A stretch of 64,000 nucleotides of DNA from an uncultured Saprospiraceae bacterium (GTDB lineage Bacteria > Bacteroidota > Bacteroidia > Chitinophagales > Saprospiraceae): the NCBI GenBank assembly GCA_937981555.1, contig CALJOK010000004.1, forward strand, positions 1 to 64,000. Direction: 5' to 3'. Made by a program: the position numbers and the translations under genes. Below, one piece after another: positions 1 to 8,540 of the stretch. The number at the start of each line of letters is the position of its first letter. The stretch's first letter is position 1. The notes beneath the pieces were generated by a model that was not told the origin of the DNA, searched no databases, and saw nothing but the letters and a program-made list of their open reading frames with translations.

Positions 1-110
1 CTATCATTTTTGATCACCACCTTTGAATCAAACTCACAAGTACATTCCTTTTTTTGACAACTCAAAATTGTAAGAAAAAGAACAGCCAGTAAAATTATAG
101 TTTTAGTCAT
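1..110 (-). CDS. lipoprotein N-terminus (partial, cut by window edge)
   Basis: The reading frame starts at the ATG whose complement lies at 108-110 and runs off the left edge, so only about 36 residues are visible. They form a classic lipoprotein signal: a short basic start (MTK), a hydrophobic stretch, then the lipobox-like LTILSC followed by QKKECTCEF. The Cys at about residue 18 would be lipidated after signal peptidase II cleavage. The gene follows the oxidoreductase on the same strand with 23 bp between them, so the two may be co-transcribed. Nothing can be said about its mature function. Confidence 0.6.
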   Translation of the reverse strand, partial: MTKTIILLAVLFLTILSCQKKECTCEFDSKVVIKND

Positions 111-133
111 TTAATACTTTTTGTAAAAATACT

Positions 134-787
134 TTACTTCACCTTTTTAATATCCTCATTCTCCAAAATCTTTTTCTCCGTACTATTGAGTCCTGCGCTA
201 TACATTGCCTTTCCTAACTGCTCAGAAGTAATCACCGTAGATGGGATTATGTTTTTCAAAACCGGATACAACATTCGATAAACCCGATACGCTAAATTCG
301 GCTCGGCTCTTTTCTCCACAGGATAAATATAAGCTGGTCGAAAAATATGCAGTCCACCCAAATTTAAAGACATCAAATAATTCTCCGCCATACCTTTGTA
401 ACGAGCAAATGACATCCGACTTTTCTCTTGTAAATCTGCTCCTTGCCCACTTAAAAAACAAAGTGTTGCACTTGGACTATTTTGTTGTATTGCATCTCCA
501 AATACTTTGGCAAAGTCAACGGTTATCATTTTAAATTTATCATCAGGAACTGAACCTGTGTAAACCCCGATGCAAAAATAAGCTGCATCTTTATTTTTGA
601 AATGATCTGCGATTGCTGAATAATCATTAAAATCACCATGAACGATTTCTTCTAATTTCGTATGTTCTTGACCTGATGATTTTCTAACAATGGAAGTCAC
701 TTTTTCTACTTCAGGTGAGTTCAATGCTTCTTTTAAAATAATCGCACCTACCATTCCTGTTGCGCCGACGATAATTATTCTTTTCAT
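134..787 (-). CDS. NAD(P)-binding Rossmann oxidoreductase, atypical SDR (NmrA/HTATIP2-like)
   Basis: A 217-residue soluble protein that opens with a beta strand and the dinucleotide-binding loop GATGMVG (residues 8-14). This is the pattern of atypical short-chain dehydrogenases in the NmrA/HTATIP2/YbjT group. The FRPAYIYP segment near residue 150 fits the substrate-side region of these proteins, while the usual YxxxK catalytic pair is not clearly present, so it may be a redox sensor or epimerase-like protein and not an active reductase. It lies downstream of the molybdenum hydroxylase operon on the same strand, but a terminator-like hairpin (884-918) separates them. The family is fairly secure; the substrate is unknown. 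Confidence 0.7.
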   Translation of the reverse strand: MKRIIIVGATGMVGAIILKEALNSPEVEKVTSIVRKSSGQEHTKLEEIVHGDFNDYSAIADHFKNKDAAYFCIGVYTGSVPDDKFKMITVDFAKVFGDAIQQNSPSATLCFLSGQGADLQEKSRMSFARYKGMAENYLMSLNLGGLHIFRPAYIYPVEKRAEPNLAYRVYRMLYPVLKNIIPSTVITSEQLGKAMYSAGLNSTEKKILENEDIKKVK

Positions 788-883
788 AAAAATACCATTC
801 TATTTTTTGACAAAATTAATGCAATTAACCAACGTGCAAAATATCTACAAATAAAATTCCCAAGTCAATTTTAAATTTTTCTC

Positions 884-918
884 AAAAAAAAGGTGTTCCT
901 AAACCTTAGAAATACCTT
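884..918 (-). terminator. rho-independent terminator of the molybdenum hydroxylase operon
   Basis: On the minus strand, arms at 918-906 and 902-890 (13 nt, 11 of 13 paired, 3-nt loop) form a hairpin followed by eight T residues (891-884). It lies 25 bp beyond the stop of the large subunit gene. Confidence 0.7.
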
Positions 919-942
919 TAATATTTATTCATTATTTTTTAT

Positions 943-3120
943 CTACGAAAGCTCCAAAGGCATAGATCGTAATCTTTGATCAGTCAACCTGAAAACTGCA
1001 TTCGCAATCGCTGCGGCAATCGGCCCTAAAGGTGGCTCTCCAACTGCACCCGGTGCTTCAGCATTTTCCAAAATCACTACATCAATTTCTTTTGGCGCAT
1101 CTCGCATCAAAGCCATTTTGTACGGCCCATAAATAGTTGGAGTCAATTGATTGTCTTTGACTTCCATTTTTTCAAACATGGCAGCGCTCATTCCCATGAT
1201 GATACTTCCTTCGCATTGCGCTCTAATTTGATCTGGATTAACCGCAACTCCTGGATCAATAGAACAAGTCACTTTATGAACTTTGATTTTCTTATTTTCA
1301 ACAGAGACTTCAACGATGTGAGCACAAGGAGTATTCGCATCGACCGAACAAGCAAATCCCATCGCTCGACCATTTGCTAATTTGCCATCTTTCCAACCTG
1401 CTTTATCACGAGCAGCTTCGATAGCTTTCTTTAGTCGAGTTCCTTTTTCATCATCACCAATTTGATCCAGTCGAAATTGAATTGGATCCTTTCCAGTTTT
1501 AATCGCCAACTCATCCATAAAACTTTCAATCGCAAAAGTATTAGCAAGCAGTCCTAAACTTCTCCACCAACTAGTTGCAAAAGGTAAATTCACTTTCCAT
1601 GAGATTGCTTGGTAGTTTGGAATTTTGGAATAATTAATCATTCCTCCTCGCCATGCTCCGATGTCTGCTCCTAAAATGGCTTCCGTCCCTGGAGGCAACA
1701 TTGGCGAGCCAAAAGCAACTGCTCCACTCGATACATTATGCTCCATTGCTTCGATCATTCCATCACTATTTAGTTTTGCTTTGAGCACGTGATGTGTCGG
1801 TGGACGGAATGTATCATTTTGAAATTCTTCCTTTCGATCAAAAAAACACTTGACTGGTTTTCCAACTGCCTTAGATAAAAGTGCTGCTTGAATTCCATTT
1901 GCGGTATGTAACCTTCTTCCAAATCCTCCTCCCAAAAAAGTAGGAATGATATTGACATCTTCCGCATCGAAACCTAATCTTTCAGCAATTTCGCTTCGAG
2001 TAATATTGACCACCTGAGTCGATATCATAATCGTGGCTTTTCCATCTACCACATGAGCAACAGCTCCGTTGGGTTCCAATTGAGCATGCGCTCCAATAGG
2101 ACTTGTATATTCTGACGTGATTGTACTTTCATCATCAAAATTTGGACTCCCCTCTTTTTGAATATTGTAAGCAGTTCCTTTTCCAACTTTTATAATTTCT
2201 TCAATATCTGAATTTTGCCATGCTTTATTAATTTTCCATTCTGCCTTGATGGCTTTTTTTGCATTGCGTGCTTCGGTAATTGATTTGGCAACCACTCCTA
2301 CAAAATCTTTTTCCTTGATAATTTTTACCACACCCGGCATATTCTCTGCTGCGGAAGTATCAGCGCCTACATACGTGGCATCAATTTGAGACGGACGAAC
2401 CACATCTCCAAATAACATGTCTGGCATCGAAGCATCCATTCCAAACATTGGCGTACCAATTACTTTGTCTTTTAAATCAACACGAGGAATGGGTTTTCCA
2501 ATAAATTTATACTCTGACGCATCTTTTAATTTTGGTGTTTTTGGAATTTTCCATTCGGTTACATTTTTTACTATATCACCATAGGAGACAGATTTTCCTC
2601 CGCCCGAAACAACTCCATTTTTCACACTTAAAATGTTAGCTTCAATGCCTAATTGTTTAGCTGCTTCTTGCAACAACATTTCTCGCATCGTAGCAGCCAA
2701 CTCTCGAAGTGGCTGCCAAAGACTTGCAATAGAAGTACTTCCTCCCGTTGCAAATGGATCAACATTTCCGCCAGCAGTTGGAGCATGTTTGACATTTAAT
2801 TGTGAAATATCTACACCCAATTCATCTGCCGCAATTTGAGCTAAACCAGTAAAAGTCCCTTGTCCCATTTCCACTTTTGGACTAAGTAAGGTTATTTGAT
2901 TATCCGCTGTAATTTCAAACCAAACTTTTGGATCACTCGTATCTCCTTGATATGGAGCCTCCGCCGTATTCATGACTCCCGCAAGCCCTCTTCTCCAAAG
3001 TGGTCGAGTCAAATAGGTCGCTCCCATCACTACACCTAAACCAATGGATGAACGAACTAAAAATTTTCTTCTTGAAAACTTTTTTTTCTTTTTAGGTTCT
3101 GTTTTTTCAGAATTACTCAT
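943..3120 (-). CDS. molybdopterin-binding large subunit of a xanthine dehydrogenase-family hydroxylase (IorB-like)
   Basis: A 725-residue protein of the aldehyde oxidase/xanthine dehydrogenase family, closest in layout to the beta subunit of isoquinoline 1-oxidoreductase. The N-terminus has a twin-arginine signal (SRRKFLV, residues 17-23, then a hydrophobic stretch), so it is exported folded with its cofactor. Motifs seen include VEMGQG near residue 83, GGGFGRR near 397 (Mo-cofactor contact) and GAVGEPPLGP near 694, which holds the conserved glutamate of the hydroxylase active site. Enzymes of this type hydroxylate N-heterocycles or aldehydes with water as the oxygen donor and pass electrons through the 2Fe-2S subunit to a cytochrome. 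Both partners lie directly upstream. The substrate cannot be read from the sequence. Confidence 0.85.
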   Translation of the reverse strand: MSNSEKTEPKKKKKFSRRKFLVRSSIGLGVVMGATYLTRPLWRRGLAGVMNTAEAPYQGDTSDPKVWFEITADNQITLLSPKVEMGQGTFTGLAQIAADELGVDISQLNVKHAPTAGGNVDPFATGGSTSIASLWQPLRELAATMREMLLQEAAKQLGIEANILSVKNGVVSGGGKSVSYGDIVKNVTEWKIPKTPKLKDASEYKFIGKPIPRVDLKDKVIGTPMFGMDASMPDMLFGDVVRPSQIDATYVGADTSAAENMPGVVKIIKEKDFVGVVAKSITEARNAKKAIKAEWKINKAWQNSDIEEIIKVGKGTAYNIQKEGSPNFDDESTITSEYTSPIGAHAQLEPNGAVAHVVDGKATIMISTQVVNITRSEIAERLGFDAEDVNIIPTFLGGGFGRRLHTANGIQAALLSKAVGKPVKCFFDRKEEFQNDTFRPPTHHVLKAKLNSDGMIEAMEHNVSSGAVAFGSPMLPPGTEAILGADIGAWRGGMINYSKIPNYQAISWKVNLPFATSWWRSLGLLANTFAIESFMDELAIKTGKDPIQFRLDQIGDDEKGTRLKKAIEAARDKAGWKDGKLANGRAMGFACSVDANTPCAHIVEVSVENKKIKVHKVTCSIDPGVAVNPDQIRAQCEGSIIMGMSAAMFEKMEVKDNQLTPTIYGPYKMALMRDAPKEIDVVILENAEAPGAVGEPPLGPIAAAIANAVFRLTDQRLRSMPLELS

Positions 3121-3137
3121 TGTTATTAGATTTTGAT

Positions 3138-3242
3138 TCTTTGAGAAATTCCGTGTTTCTAAGTCAAGTTAAAATTAAAAACAACACTTCCGATGGTCGC
3201 TTTTATTTTCAATTTTAACTTGACCACAGAATTTCTCAAAGA
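3138..3242. repeat. two-part inverted repeat between the iron-sulfur and molybdenum subunit genes
   Basis: Outer arms of 13 bp (3138-3150 with 3230-3242) and inner arms of 14 bp (3163-3176 with 3211-3224) are each perfect complements. They fold the 131-bp intergenic space into one long interrupted hairpin. No T tract follows, so it is not an obvious terminator. It may be a palindromic repetitive element or an mRNA-stability structure. Confidence 0.75.
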
Positions 3243-3251
3243 AGATAGATT

Positions 3252-3719
3252 TTAAAGGTTAGCAGATTTGATTTCAGCAGCTCGATGAATCGCTTTTCGC
3301 ATACGATAATAAGTCGCGCATCGACACACATTGACAATACTATTATCAATGTCTTCATCTGTTGGATTTGGATTGACTTCCAACAAAGCAGCAGTTGCCA
3401 TCATAAAACCTGGTTGGCAATAACCACATTGTGGAACAATTTCTTCCATCCAAGCTTGCTGCACCGGATGTAATTTATCACCATCAGATAAACCTTCGAT
3501 GGTGGTAATATTTTTGCCTTCTGCCAACTTAGCAGGATAGGAACAAGATCGAACTTGCATTCCTTCGACGTGAATGGTACATGCTCCGCAAGCAGCTTTT
3601 CCGCAGCCGAATTTTGTTCCTTTTAAATCTAACACATCACGGATCACCCACAGCAAAGGAGTATCGCCATCAGTCTCAACTCTTTGAGGAGTACCGTTTA
3701 TATTGAATGAAATTTTCAT
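3252..3719 (-). CDS. 2Fe-2S subunit of the molybdenum hydroxylase (IorA-like)
   Basis: A 155-residue protein with the two-domain layout of small subunits in the xanthine oxidase family. The N-terminal plant-type ferredoxin domain binds one cluster through [11 protein letters not shown] (residues 38-48) and a downstream Cys (RSC). The C-terminal helical domain binds a second through QCGYCQPG near residue 98 and CRC near residue 133. It relays electrons from the Mo centre to the cytochrome. It has no export signal, as usual for this subunit, and would travel with the Tat-exported large subunit. It is the middle gene of the operon, flanked on both sides by inverted repeats. Confidence 0.9.
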   Translation of the reverse strand: MKISFNINGTPQRVETDGDTPLLWVIRDVLDLKGTKFGCGKAACGACTIHVEGMQVRSCSYPAKLAEGKNITTIEGLSDGDKLHPVQQAWMEEIVPQCGYCQPGFMMATAALLEVNPNPTDEDIDNSIVNVCRCATYYRMRKAIHRAAEIKSANL

Positions 3720-3733
3720 AAAAGTATTTTTAT

Positions 3734-3809
3734 TGTAGAGCCAATCCCTTGTGGTTGCCCTAATTATTTAATTGTATAAGTAGGGCAACCACAAGGGATT
3801 GCCTCTACA
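3734..3809. repeat. 29-bp-arm inverted repeat between cytochrome and 2Fe-2S subunit genes
   Basis: Arms 3734-3762 and 3781-3809 (29 bp, only a two-base GC/CG swap apart) flank an 18-nt AT-rich loop. The right arm ends exactly at the cytochrome stop codon. The arm contains CAATCCCTTGTGGTTGCCC, a GC-rich palindromic word unlike the surrounding AT-rich DNA. It resembles short dispersed palindromic repeats more than a terminator, since no T run follows on either strand. Confidence 0.8.
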
Positions 3810-4442
3810 TTATTTCTCAGGAATAATTGCACCATTTTCTGCCCATTGTTTTACTGCTGCGATATATTCATCTTTGGGGACAGGCGGTTTCTCTCTTTGA
3901 TTGCCTTCGCTATCAACACCAGGATTCCATGCCCATAAAACTAATTTGTGTTCGGTTAAATGTTCGACAAGATGTGCTAAGTCTCTTCCTCCGTTTATTT
4001 CGGGATCCATCATTGAGTGAGCAATTTCAACTCGATTCAATCCTTCCCAATACATTTCTTTAGGAGCTAATGACCACTCAGGTGCCCCGGGGATTCCTGC
4101 GATATCATTATTCTCTTCATGATGACAAGTGTTGCAATTAAATGCAGTTGCGCCAAAATTAGATGCACCTCTTTGCACATTAAAATTATGAACATGACTG
4201 TCTTCGCCTTGGTGTGGACGATCTCCAGCAGGATGGCAATTAACACAGCGCTTGTGAGTGAGCACTTGCATCATTTTGTCAAATCCTTCTAATGATTTTT
4301 CTCGATCAGTAACTTCGTTTTCAGTTTTCTCTTCTAGTTTGTTTTCAGAAAAATTGTCTAATGAAAAGTTGGAAGAAAAACCAATACTTATAGTCATGAT
4401 AAAAAGTATAATGGTGAGATACAGTAGATTGGTTCGTTTCAT
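3810..4442 (-). CDS. periplasmic diheme cytochrome c, electron acceptor of the molybdenum hydroxylase
   Basis: The 210-residue form starts at the internal Met (complement of 4440-4442), giving MKRTNLLYLTIILFIM as a normal signal peptide. An upstream ATG at 4493 is possible but overlaps the -7 promoter box at 4491-4498, so it is probably not used. Two haem-binding motifs are visible: CVNCH near residue 66 and CNTCH near residue 103. Several Met and His residues could serve as sixth ligands. The gene heads a three-gene minus-strand operon and is expected to accept electrons from the 2Fe-2S subunit. The 98-bp gap to that gene is filled by the 29-bp-arm inverted repeat. Confidence 0.75.
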   Translation of the reverse strand: MKRTNLLYLTIILFIMTISIGFSSNFSLDNFSENKLEEKTENEVTDREKSLEGFDKMMQVLTHKRCVNCHPAGDRPHQGEDSHVHNFNVQRGASNFGATAFNCNTCHHEENNDIAGIPGAPEWSLAPKEMYWEGLNRVEIAHSMMDPEINGGRDLAHLVEHLTEHKLVLWAWNPGVDSEGNQREKPPVPKDEYIAAVKQWAENGAIIPEK

Positions 4443-4490
4443 ATTCGATAGTAGTTTTAGGATTGAAGATTCGATTTGGTGAAATATCTT

Positions 4491-4536
4491 CAAATGTAAG
4501 TTTAAACTTGAAAAGCGTGGTTGTCTATTTCTTCCA
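4491..4536 (-). promoter_or_regulatory. promoter and putative AraC operator of the cytochrome/hydroxylase operon
   Basis: The minus strand carries TACATTTG (4498-4491), matching the Bacteroidota -7 consensus TAnnTTTG. Upstream by 22 bp lies TGGAAGAAATAGACAA (4536-4521). The same 16-mer with one change lies upstream of the neighbouring AraC-type gene at 5436-5451, which suggests a shared regulator site. Confidence 0.55.
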
Positions 4537-4566
4537 AAATAACTTGTCTAAAAATGTCAAGCCGCT

Positions 4567-5385
4567 TTATTTAAATTCTCTTGGAGACTTTCCGAATTCT
4601 TTTTTAAACGTACGGCTAAAATGAGCAAGGTCTTCAAATCCAAGTTCCATGTATATTTCAGAAGGTTTTCTTTTTGTAGTTAACAAGAGTCGTTTGGCTT
4701 CTTTCAATCTTCTTTTTAGAATCCACCGATGAGGTGTTTCATTAAAGATAATTTTAAATTCTCGATTGAAAGAGGAAAGACTTCTTCCAGTAGATTCAGC
4801 TCTAGATTTTAGCGTAATATTATACATATAGTTATACTCCATAAACTCTCTTAAATCTGCCTTCGAATGAACAGCTAACTGAGTAAAAATAGAATAATAT
4901 TCAGGATGAAATTTTAAAATTCCTAAAATCGCTTCTTTAGTTTTGAGGCGCACTAAGTTCTTATCAATGTCCTCATTATCAGTTAGATAAGAAATAACCG
5001 TATCAAATAAACCCATTAAAATTTTATTCTTCGGAAGGAAAATTACTTTATTATTGGAAGGAGGATGAGATTGGTCAAATTGAAATTCATTAAGTGCCTC
5101 TTTGATAAATTGGTCTTGTAATATGAAGGCATAAACAATCGCGCACTTTTCCGCCTTATTCCAAGATTTGAATATTGAACCTTTGGTATGTTTTCGAAGT
5201 AAACAAAATTGATTCTTGGAAATAGTGTGTAATTCATTATCCATTCGGATATGCTGTTTTCCTTTTTTTACATAAAAAAGAACATTCATTGGATAGTACG
5301 TCTGATGTTCTTCCATACTATTACCTTCGAGAAATGCACCGATTTGAAGGCCTTCACACTCTAGAAATTGAAATTTATTTTCCAT
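4567..5385 (-). CDS. AraC-family transcriptional regulator, likely controls the hydroxylase operon
   Basis: A 272-residue regulator. The last 100 residues form two helix-turn-helix units of the HTH_18 type, ending with the signature LGFEDLAHFSRTFKKEFGKSP. The N-terminal 160 residues fit the cupin-like sensing domain common in Bacteroidota AraC proteins. The gene lies upstream of the cytochrome/iron-sulfur/molybdenum operon on the same strand. Both this gene and that operon carry the 16-bp motif upstream, so autoregulation plus activation of the operon is the simplest reading. A 17-bp perfect inverted repeat spans its start codon. The ligand is unknown. Confidence 0.85.
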   Translation of the reverse strand: MENKFQFLECEGLQIGAFLEGNSMEEHQTYYPMNVLFYVKKGKQHIRMDNELHTISKNQFCLLRKHTKGSIFKSWNKAEKCAIVYAFILQDQFIKEALNEFQFDQSHPPSNNKVIFLPKNKILMGLFDTVISYLTDNEDIDKNLVRLKTKEAILGILKFHPEYYSIFTQLAVHSKADLREFMEYNYMYNITLKSRAESTGRSLSSFNREFKIIFNETPHRWILKRRLKEAKRLLLTTKRKPSEIYMELGFEDLAHFSRTFKKEFGKSPREFK

Positions 5386-5428
5386 AAAATCTTAATTATT
5401 AATTTTTAAAATTATGGAAAATAAATTT
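5371..5428. repeat. 17-bp perfect inverted repeat spanning the AraC start codon
   Basis: AAATTTATTTTCCATAA (5371-5387) and its exact complement (5412-5428) flank 24 nt and include the ATG of the AraC gene. In the mRNA this would pair the start region with the 5' leader. It could also be a dyad operator. Confidence 0.65.
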
Positions 5429-5451
5429 ATAAAACTTGTCTATTTATTCCA
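5407..5451 (-). promoter_or_regulatory. putative promoter and operator of the AraC-type gene
   Basis: TGGAATAAATAGACAA (5451-5436) matches the operon site at 4521-4536 in 15 of 16 bases. TAATTTTA (5414-5407), 21 bp downstream, matches TAnnTTTG in all but the final base. Confidence 0.45.
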
Positions 5452-5495
5452 GCGAAAAATATTTTCTTTTAATATTTTTAAATAAAAAATTCTCT

Positions 5496-6584
5496 CTACA
5501 ACATCTCCTTGCAAGCCCGATACAAATCCTTCCAATCTTTTCTTTCCTTCACCACCGTCTCTAAATATTCCAACCACACCACTTTGTCTTGCACAGGGTC
5601 TTTCACGACTGCACCAGTTACTCCTGCTGCCAAATCATTCGCCTTCAAAGTTCCATCTCCGAAATGTGCCGCTAATGCTTGACCACTATTAATTACCGAA
5701 ATTGCTTCCGCTGTCGAAAGTGTCGCACTTGGTGATTTTAATTTAGTTCGACCATCCTCGGTTTTTCCACTTCGCAATTCTCGGAAGATCGTAACCAACC
5801 TTTGAATCTCTTGAACAGGTGCTGCCGAAGCTGGCAGTTCGAGCGATTGCCCAATTTTATCTACTCTAGTTTTTACAATAATTACTTCCTCCTCCATTGT
5901 GCTTGGCAAAGGCATCACAACTGTATTGAATCGGCGACGCAAGGCACTTGATAATTCATTCACACCTTTATCTCGGTTATTCGCAGTTGCAATTAAATTA
6001 AAACCTCGCTGCGCTTGAACTTCTGTATTCAATTCAGGAACAGGTAATATTTTTTCTGATAAAATCGTAATCAAAGTATCTTGCACATCCGATGGAATTC
6101 GAGTCAACTCTTCTAATCTCGCAATCTTTCCATCTTGCATTGCTTTCATCAATGGACTTGCCACCATAGCATCTTCAGACGGCCCTTTGGATAAAAGTTG
6201 TGCATAATTCCATTGGTAGCGAAGTGCATCTTCGTTCATGCCAGCCGTTCCTTGCACCAACAATTTTGAATCACCTGAGATCGCTGCTGCCAAATGTTCA
6301 GACACCCAAGTCTTGGCCGTCCCAGGAATTCCGATAAGCAATAAAGCTCGATCCGTTGCCAAGGTTGCTACCGCCACTTCGATCAATCTTCGGTTACCAA
6401 AATACTTCGGTTCGATTTCAGTTCCATCCTCCATCGTTCCGCCTAGCAAATAATTGACGACTGCCCAAGGGGAAAGATTCCAATTCATCGGGCGAGGTTT
6501 ATCATCCATTTTTGCTAATGCTTTGAGTTCCGTTGCGTAGGTAGTTTCAGCATGTGGGCGAAGCGTTTGAGTTTTCTTTTTCAT
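5496..6584 (-). CDS. MoxR-type AAA+ ATPase
   Basis: A 362-residue AAA+ protein. Walker A is GIPGTAKT near residue 84. The Walker B position reads IARLEELTR, and the sensor-1 stretch NLIATANNRDKG and arginine-finger segment SSALRRRFN are present. This matches the MoxR/CoxD-like group, chaperones thought to remodel or activate partner proteins, often with von Willebrand A-domain partners. In other bacteria this type is often near DUF5691 proteins, and one lies 2.6 kb away (9147-10676) on the same strand. No VWA partner is seen in the window. The ATPase fold is secure; the client is unknown. Confidence 0.85.
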   Translation of the reverse strand: MKKKTQTLRPHAETTYATELKALAKMDDKPRPMNWNLSPWAVVNYLLGGTMEDGTEIEPKYFGNRRLIEVAVATLATDRALLLIGIPGTAKTWVSEHLAAAISGDSKLLVQGTAGMNEDALRYQWNYAQLLSKGPSEDAMVASPLMKAMQDGKIARLEELTRIPSDVQDTLITILSEKILPVPELNTEVQAQRGFNLIATANNRDKGVNELSSALRRRFNTVVMPLPSTMEEEVIIVKTRVDKIGQSLELPASAAPVQEIQRLVTIFRELRSGKTEDGRTKLKSPSATLSTAEAISVINSGQALAAHFGDGTLKANDLAAGVTGAVVKDPVQDKVVWLEYLETVVKERKDWKDLYRACKEML

Positions 6585-6800
6585 AAAATTTTATTGATTC
6601 TTTTCTTTTGAAACATGAGTTGACAAAGATAAAAAATGTGGTGGTGAATCAATGAAGTTGTTAAAAAATGTATTGGGAGAATTAGTCTTCAATTTTTAAA
6701 TTTCATTAATAATATTTAAATACTATTTTTTACAAAACCCAGTTGGTTTTATACTTATTTGGTACGATTTTTCATGTAGTATCTATTGAAAAAACTCAAT

Positions 6801-8540
6801 ATGCTCCAAATCAACCAATCATTAGATTTCACCCTCACCGTTGATCTACTGGAAGAAACTGAATTCGACCAGTTATTAGAAATGATACGAACAGCTGCTT
6901 CGCCTATCAATGCCTACCACTATGCCACTAAAGCTTCTGAATTGGCTCACTTTAATAATAATGAGGATCAGATTGCAATCATCGAATTATTACTAGTTGA
7001 TATCTTGATTAAGAATGGGGCATACCAAGAGGCTTTATATAAAAACATTCAAGTCATTGGTTTTTTTCAAAAAACAAAAAAATTAATTCAAGAGGCAAAA
7101 GGATGGAGACATTTAGCGATTATTCATCGTTTTTTAGGAGATCATGATAAGCAATTAGAATATAATAAAAGAAGTCTGTCCATCATTCAAAAACTTAATG
7201 ATCCATTAGAAGAAATTCAACTATTAAATAATATTGGAGATACTTATTTAAATATGGGTTTATTCGAAAAGGCAGAAAATATTTTCAAGACTAATTTAAA
7301 AAATCCAGAATCAGATGAACTGATGATTATTCTTTCTACTAAAAATTTAGGGAAAGCTTATTTCAAAAAGAAGGAATTTCAAAAAGCAAAATTAGTTTTT
7401 AAAAAAGTAGCGATTTTAGCAGAAGAAAATAACCTTCCTGAATATAGTTTGGCAAGCGATCATTTTTTGGGAAGAATATTTCTCATCGAAGAAAATTATC
7501 AATTGGCTTGTAAGTATCTCGAAAGAGCTGCGATACAATTTGATGATTTAGATATTTTAAATAAAGAATGTAAGGAGAATCTAGAAAGTTTAGTGCAACC
7601 TCTTATCCTTTTAGGGAAAAAAGAAAAATCAAGTTTATATTTTAAAAAATACATTCAAATCAATAAACGTATCTCTGAAAAAAGACAAAATCAATCAATT
7701 AAAAATATTCAATTTAAACTTGAAATCAATGAGATTGCTAAGAGTCGAATAGTTCTGGAGGAACAAAATAAAAACCTACAAGAGGCTAACGAAAAAATAA
7801 AATCACAACGAGAAACACTCTTAGAGCAATCCAAAGCACTAAAATCGGCTAATCAAGAATTGACACAATTCGCTTATATGGTTTCGCATGACATCAAGCA
7901 ACCGGTGCGAACGATTAATAATTTTTCAAAGTTATTAGCACGAGAAGTAAAGGATCACTTGACCAACGATGCCATAGAATTTATTGACATTATTGATTCT
8001 TCCACAAAACGGATTACTGTTTTTGTAGAAGATATTTTAAAATATGCGACCGCAACTGAATCTAAAATTGAGTTAGAAAAGGTTAATTGCAATGAAGTAT
8101 TAAAACAAATAAAACTGAATTTAGAATTTCAATTAAAGGAATCAGAGGGACAGTTATTATTTGAAACTTTACCTAATTTGGATGCTCATCGATCGTTGAT
8201 GCTTCAAATTTTTCAAAATATTATTTCGAATGGGTTGAAATTTAGAAGAGAGGACATAGCTCCTATCGTCAGAGTGAGTGGAGAAGAAAGGGAGGATAAA
8301 TATTACTTTGAGATCGCAGATAATGGCATTGGAATCAGAGAAGAAAATCAAGCTAGCGTTTTTAAAATTTTTAAACAACTGAACAACAAAAGTGAATTTG
8401 AAGGATCAGGAATTGGTTTGAATACCGTTTTAAAAATCTTAAAAAAATACAATGGTTCGATTGATTTAGAATCAACTTTTGGAAAAGGGACTACTTTTAA
8501 AATTACGATTCCAAAAATTAAAGTTATCTCAGAAAACTAA
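6801..8540 (+). CDS. soluble histidine kinase with N-terminal TPR repeats
   Basis: About 579 residues. The frame is open from a TTG at 6786, but the ATG at 6801 is the more ordinary start. Residues 1-300 are helical TPR-like repeats (for example LLNNIGDTYLNMGLFEKAENIF). Residues 310-370 form a coiled coil rich in Glu, Lys and Gln. The H-box FAYMVSHDIKQPV places the phosphorylated His near residue 372. The ATPase domain shows the N-box (IFQNIISNGLKF), G1 (DNGIGI) and G2 (GSGIGL). There is no membrane segment, so it senses a cytoplasmic signal or works through its TPRs. No response regulator is adjacent, so it is an orphan. It converges with the next gene with a 4-bp overlap. Confidence 0.88.
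   Translation: MLQINQSLDFTLTVDLLEETEFDQLLEMIRTAASPINAYHYATKASELAHFNNNEDQIAIIELLLVDILIKNGAYQEALYKNIQVIGFFQKTKKLIQEAKGWRHLAIIHRFLGDHDKQLEYNKRSLSIIQKLNDPLEEIQLLNNIGDTYLNMGLFEKAENIFKTNLKNPESDELMIILSTKNLGKAYFKKKEFQKAKLVFKKVAILAEENNLPEYSLASDHFLGRIFLIEENYQLACKYLERAAIQFDDLDILNKECKENLESLVQPLILLGKKEKSSLYFKKYIQINKRISEKRQNQSIKNIQFKLEINEIAKSRIVLEEQNKNLQEANEKIKSQRETLLEQSKALKSANQELTQFAYMVSHDIKQPVRTINNFSKLLAREVKDHLTNDAIEFIDIIDSSTKRITVFVEDILKYATATESKIELEKVNCNEVLKQIKLNLEFQLKESEGQLLFETLPNLDAHRSLMLQIFQNIISNGLKFRREDIAPIVRVSGEEREDKYYFEIADNGIGIREENQASVFKIFKQLNNKSEFEGSGIGLNTVLKILKKYNGSIDLESTFGKGTTFKITIPKIKVISEN

Noticed and set aside
4443-4493. Upstream ATG at 4493 as start of the cytochrome gene
   Set aside because: The -7 box TACATTTG at 4498-4491 overlaps it, and the signal peptide begins properly at the Met at 4442.
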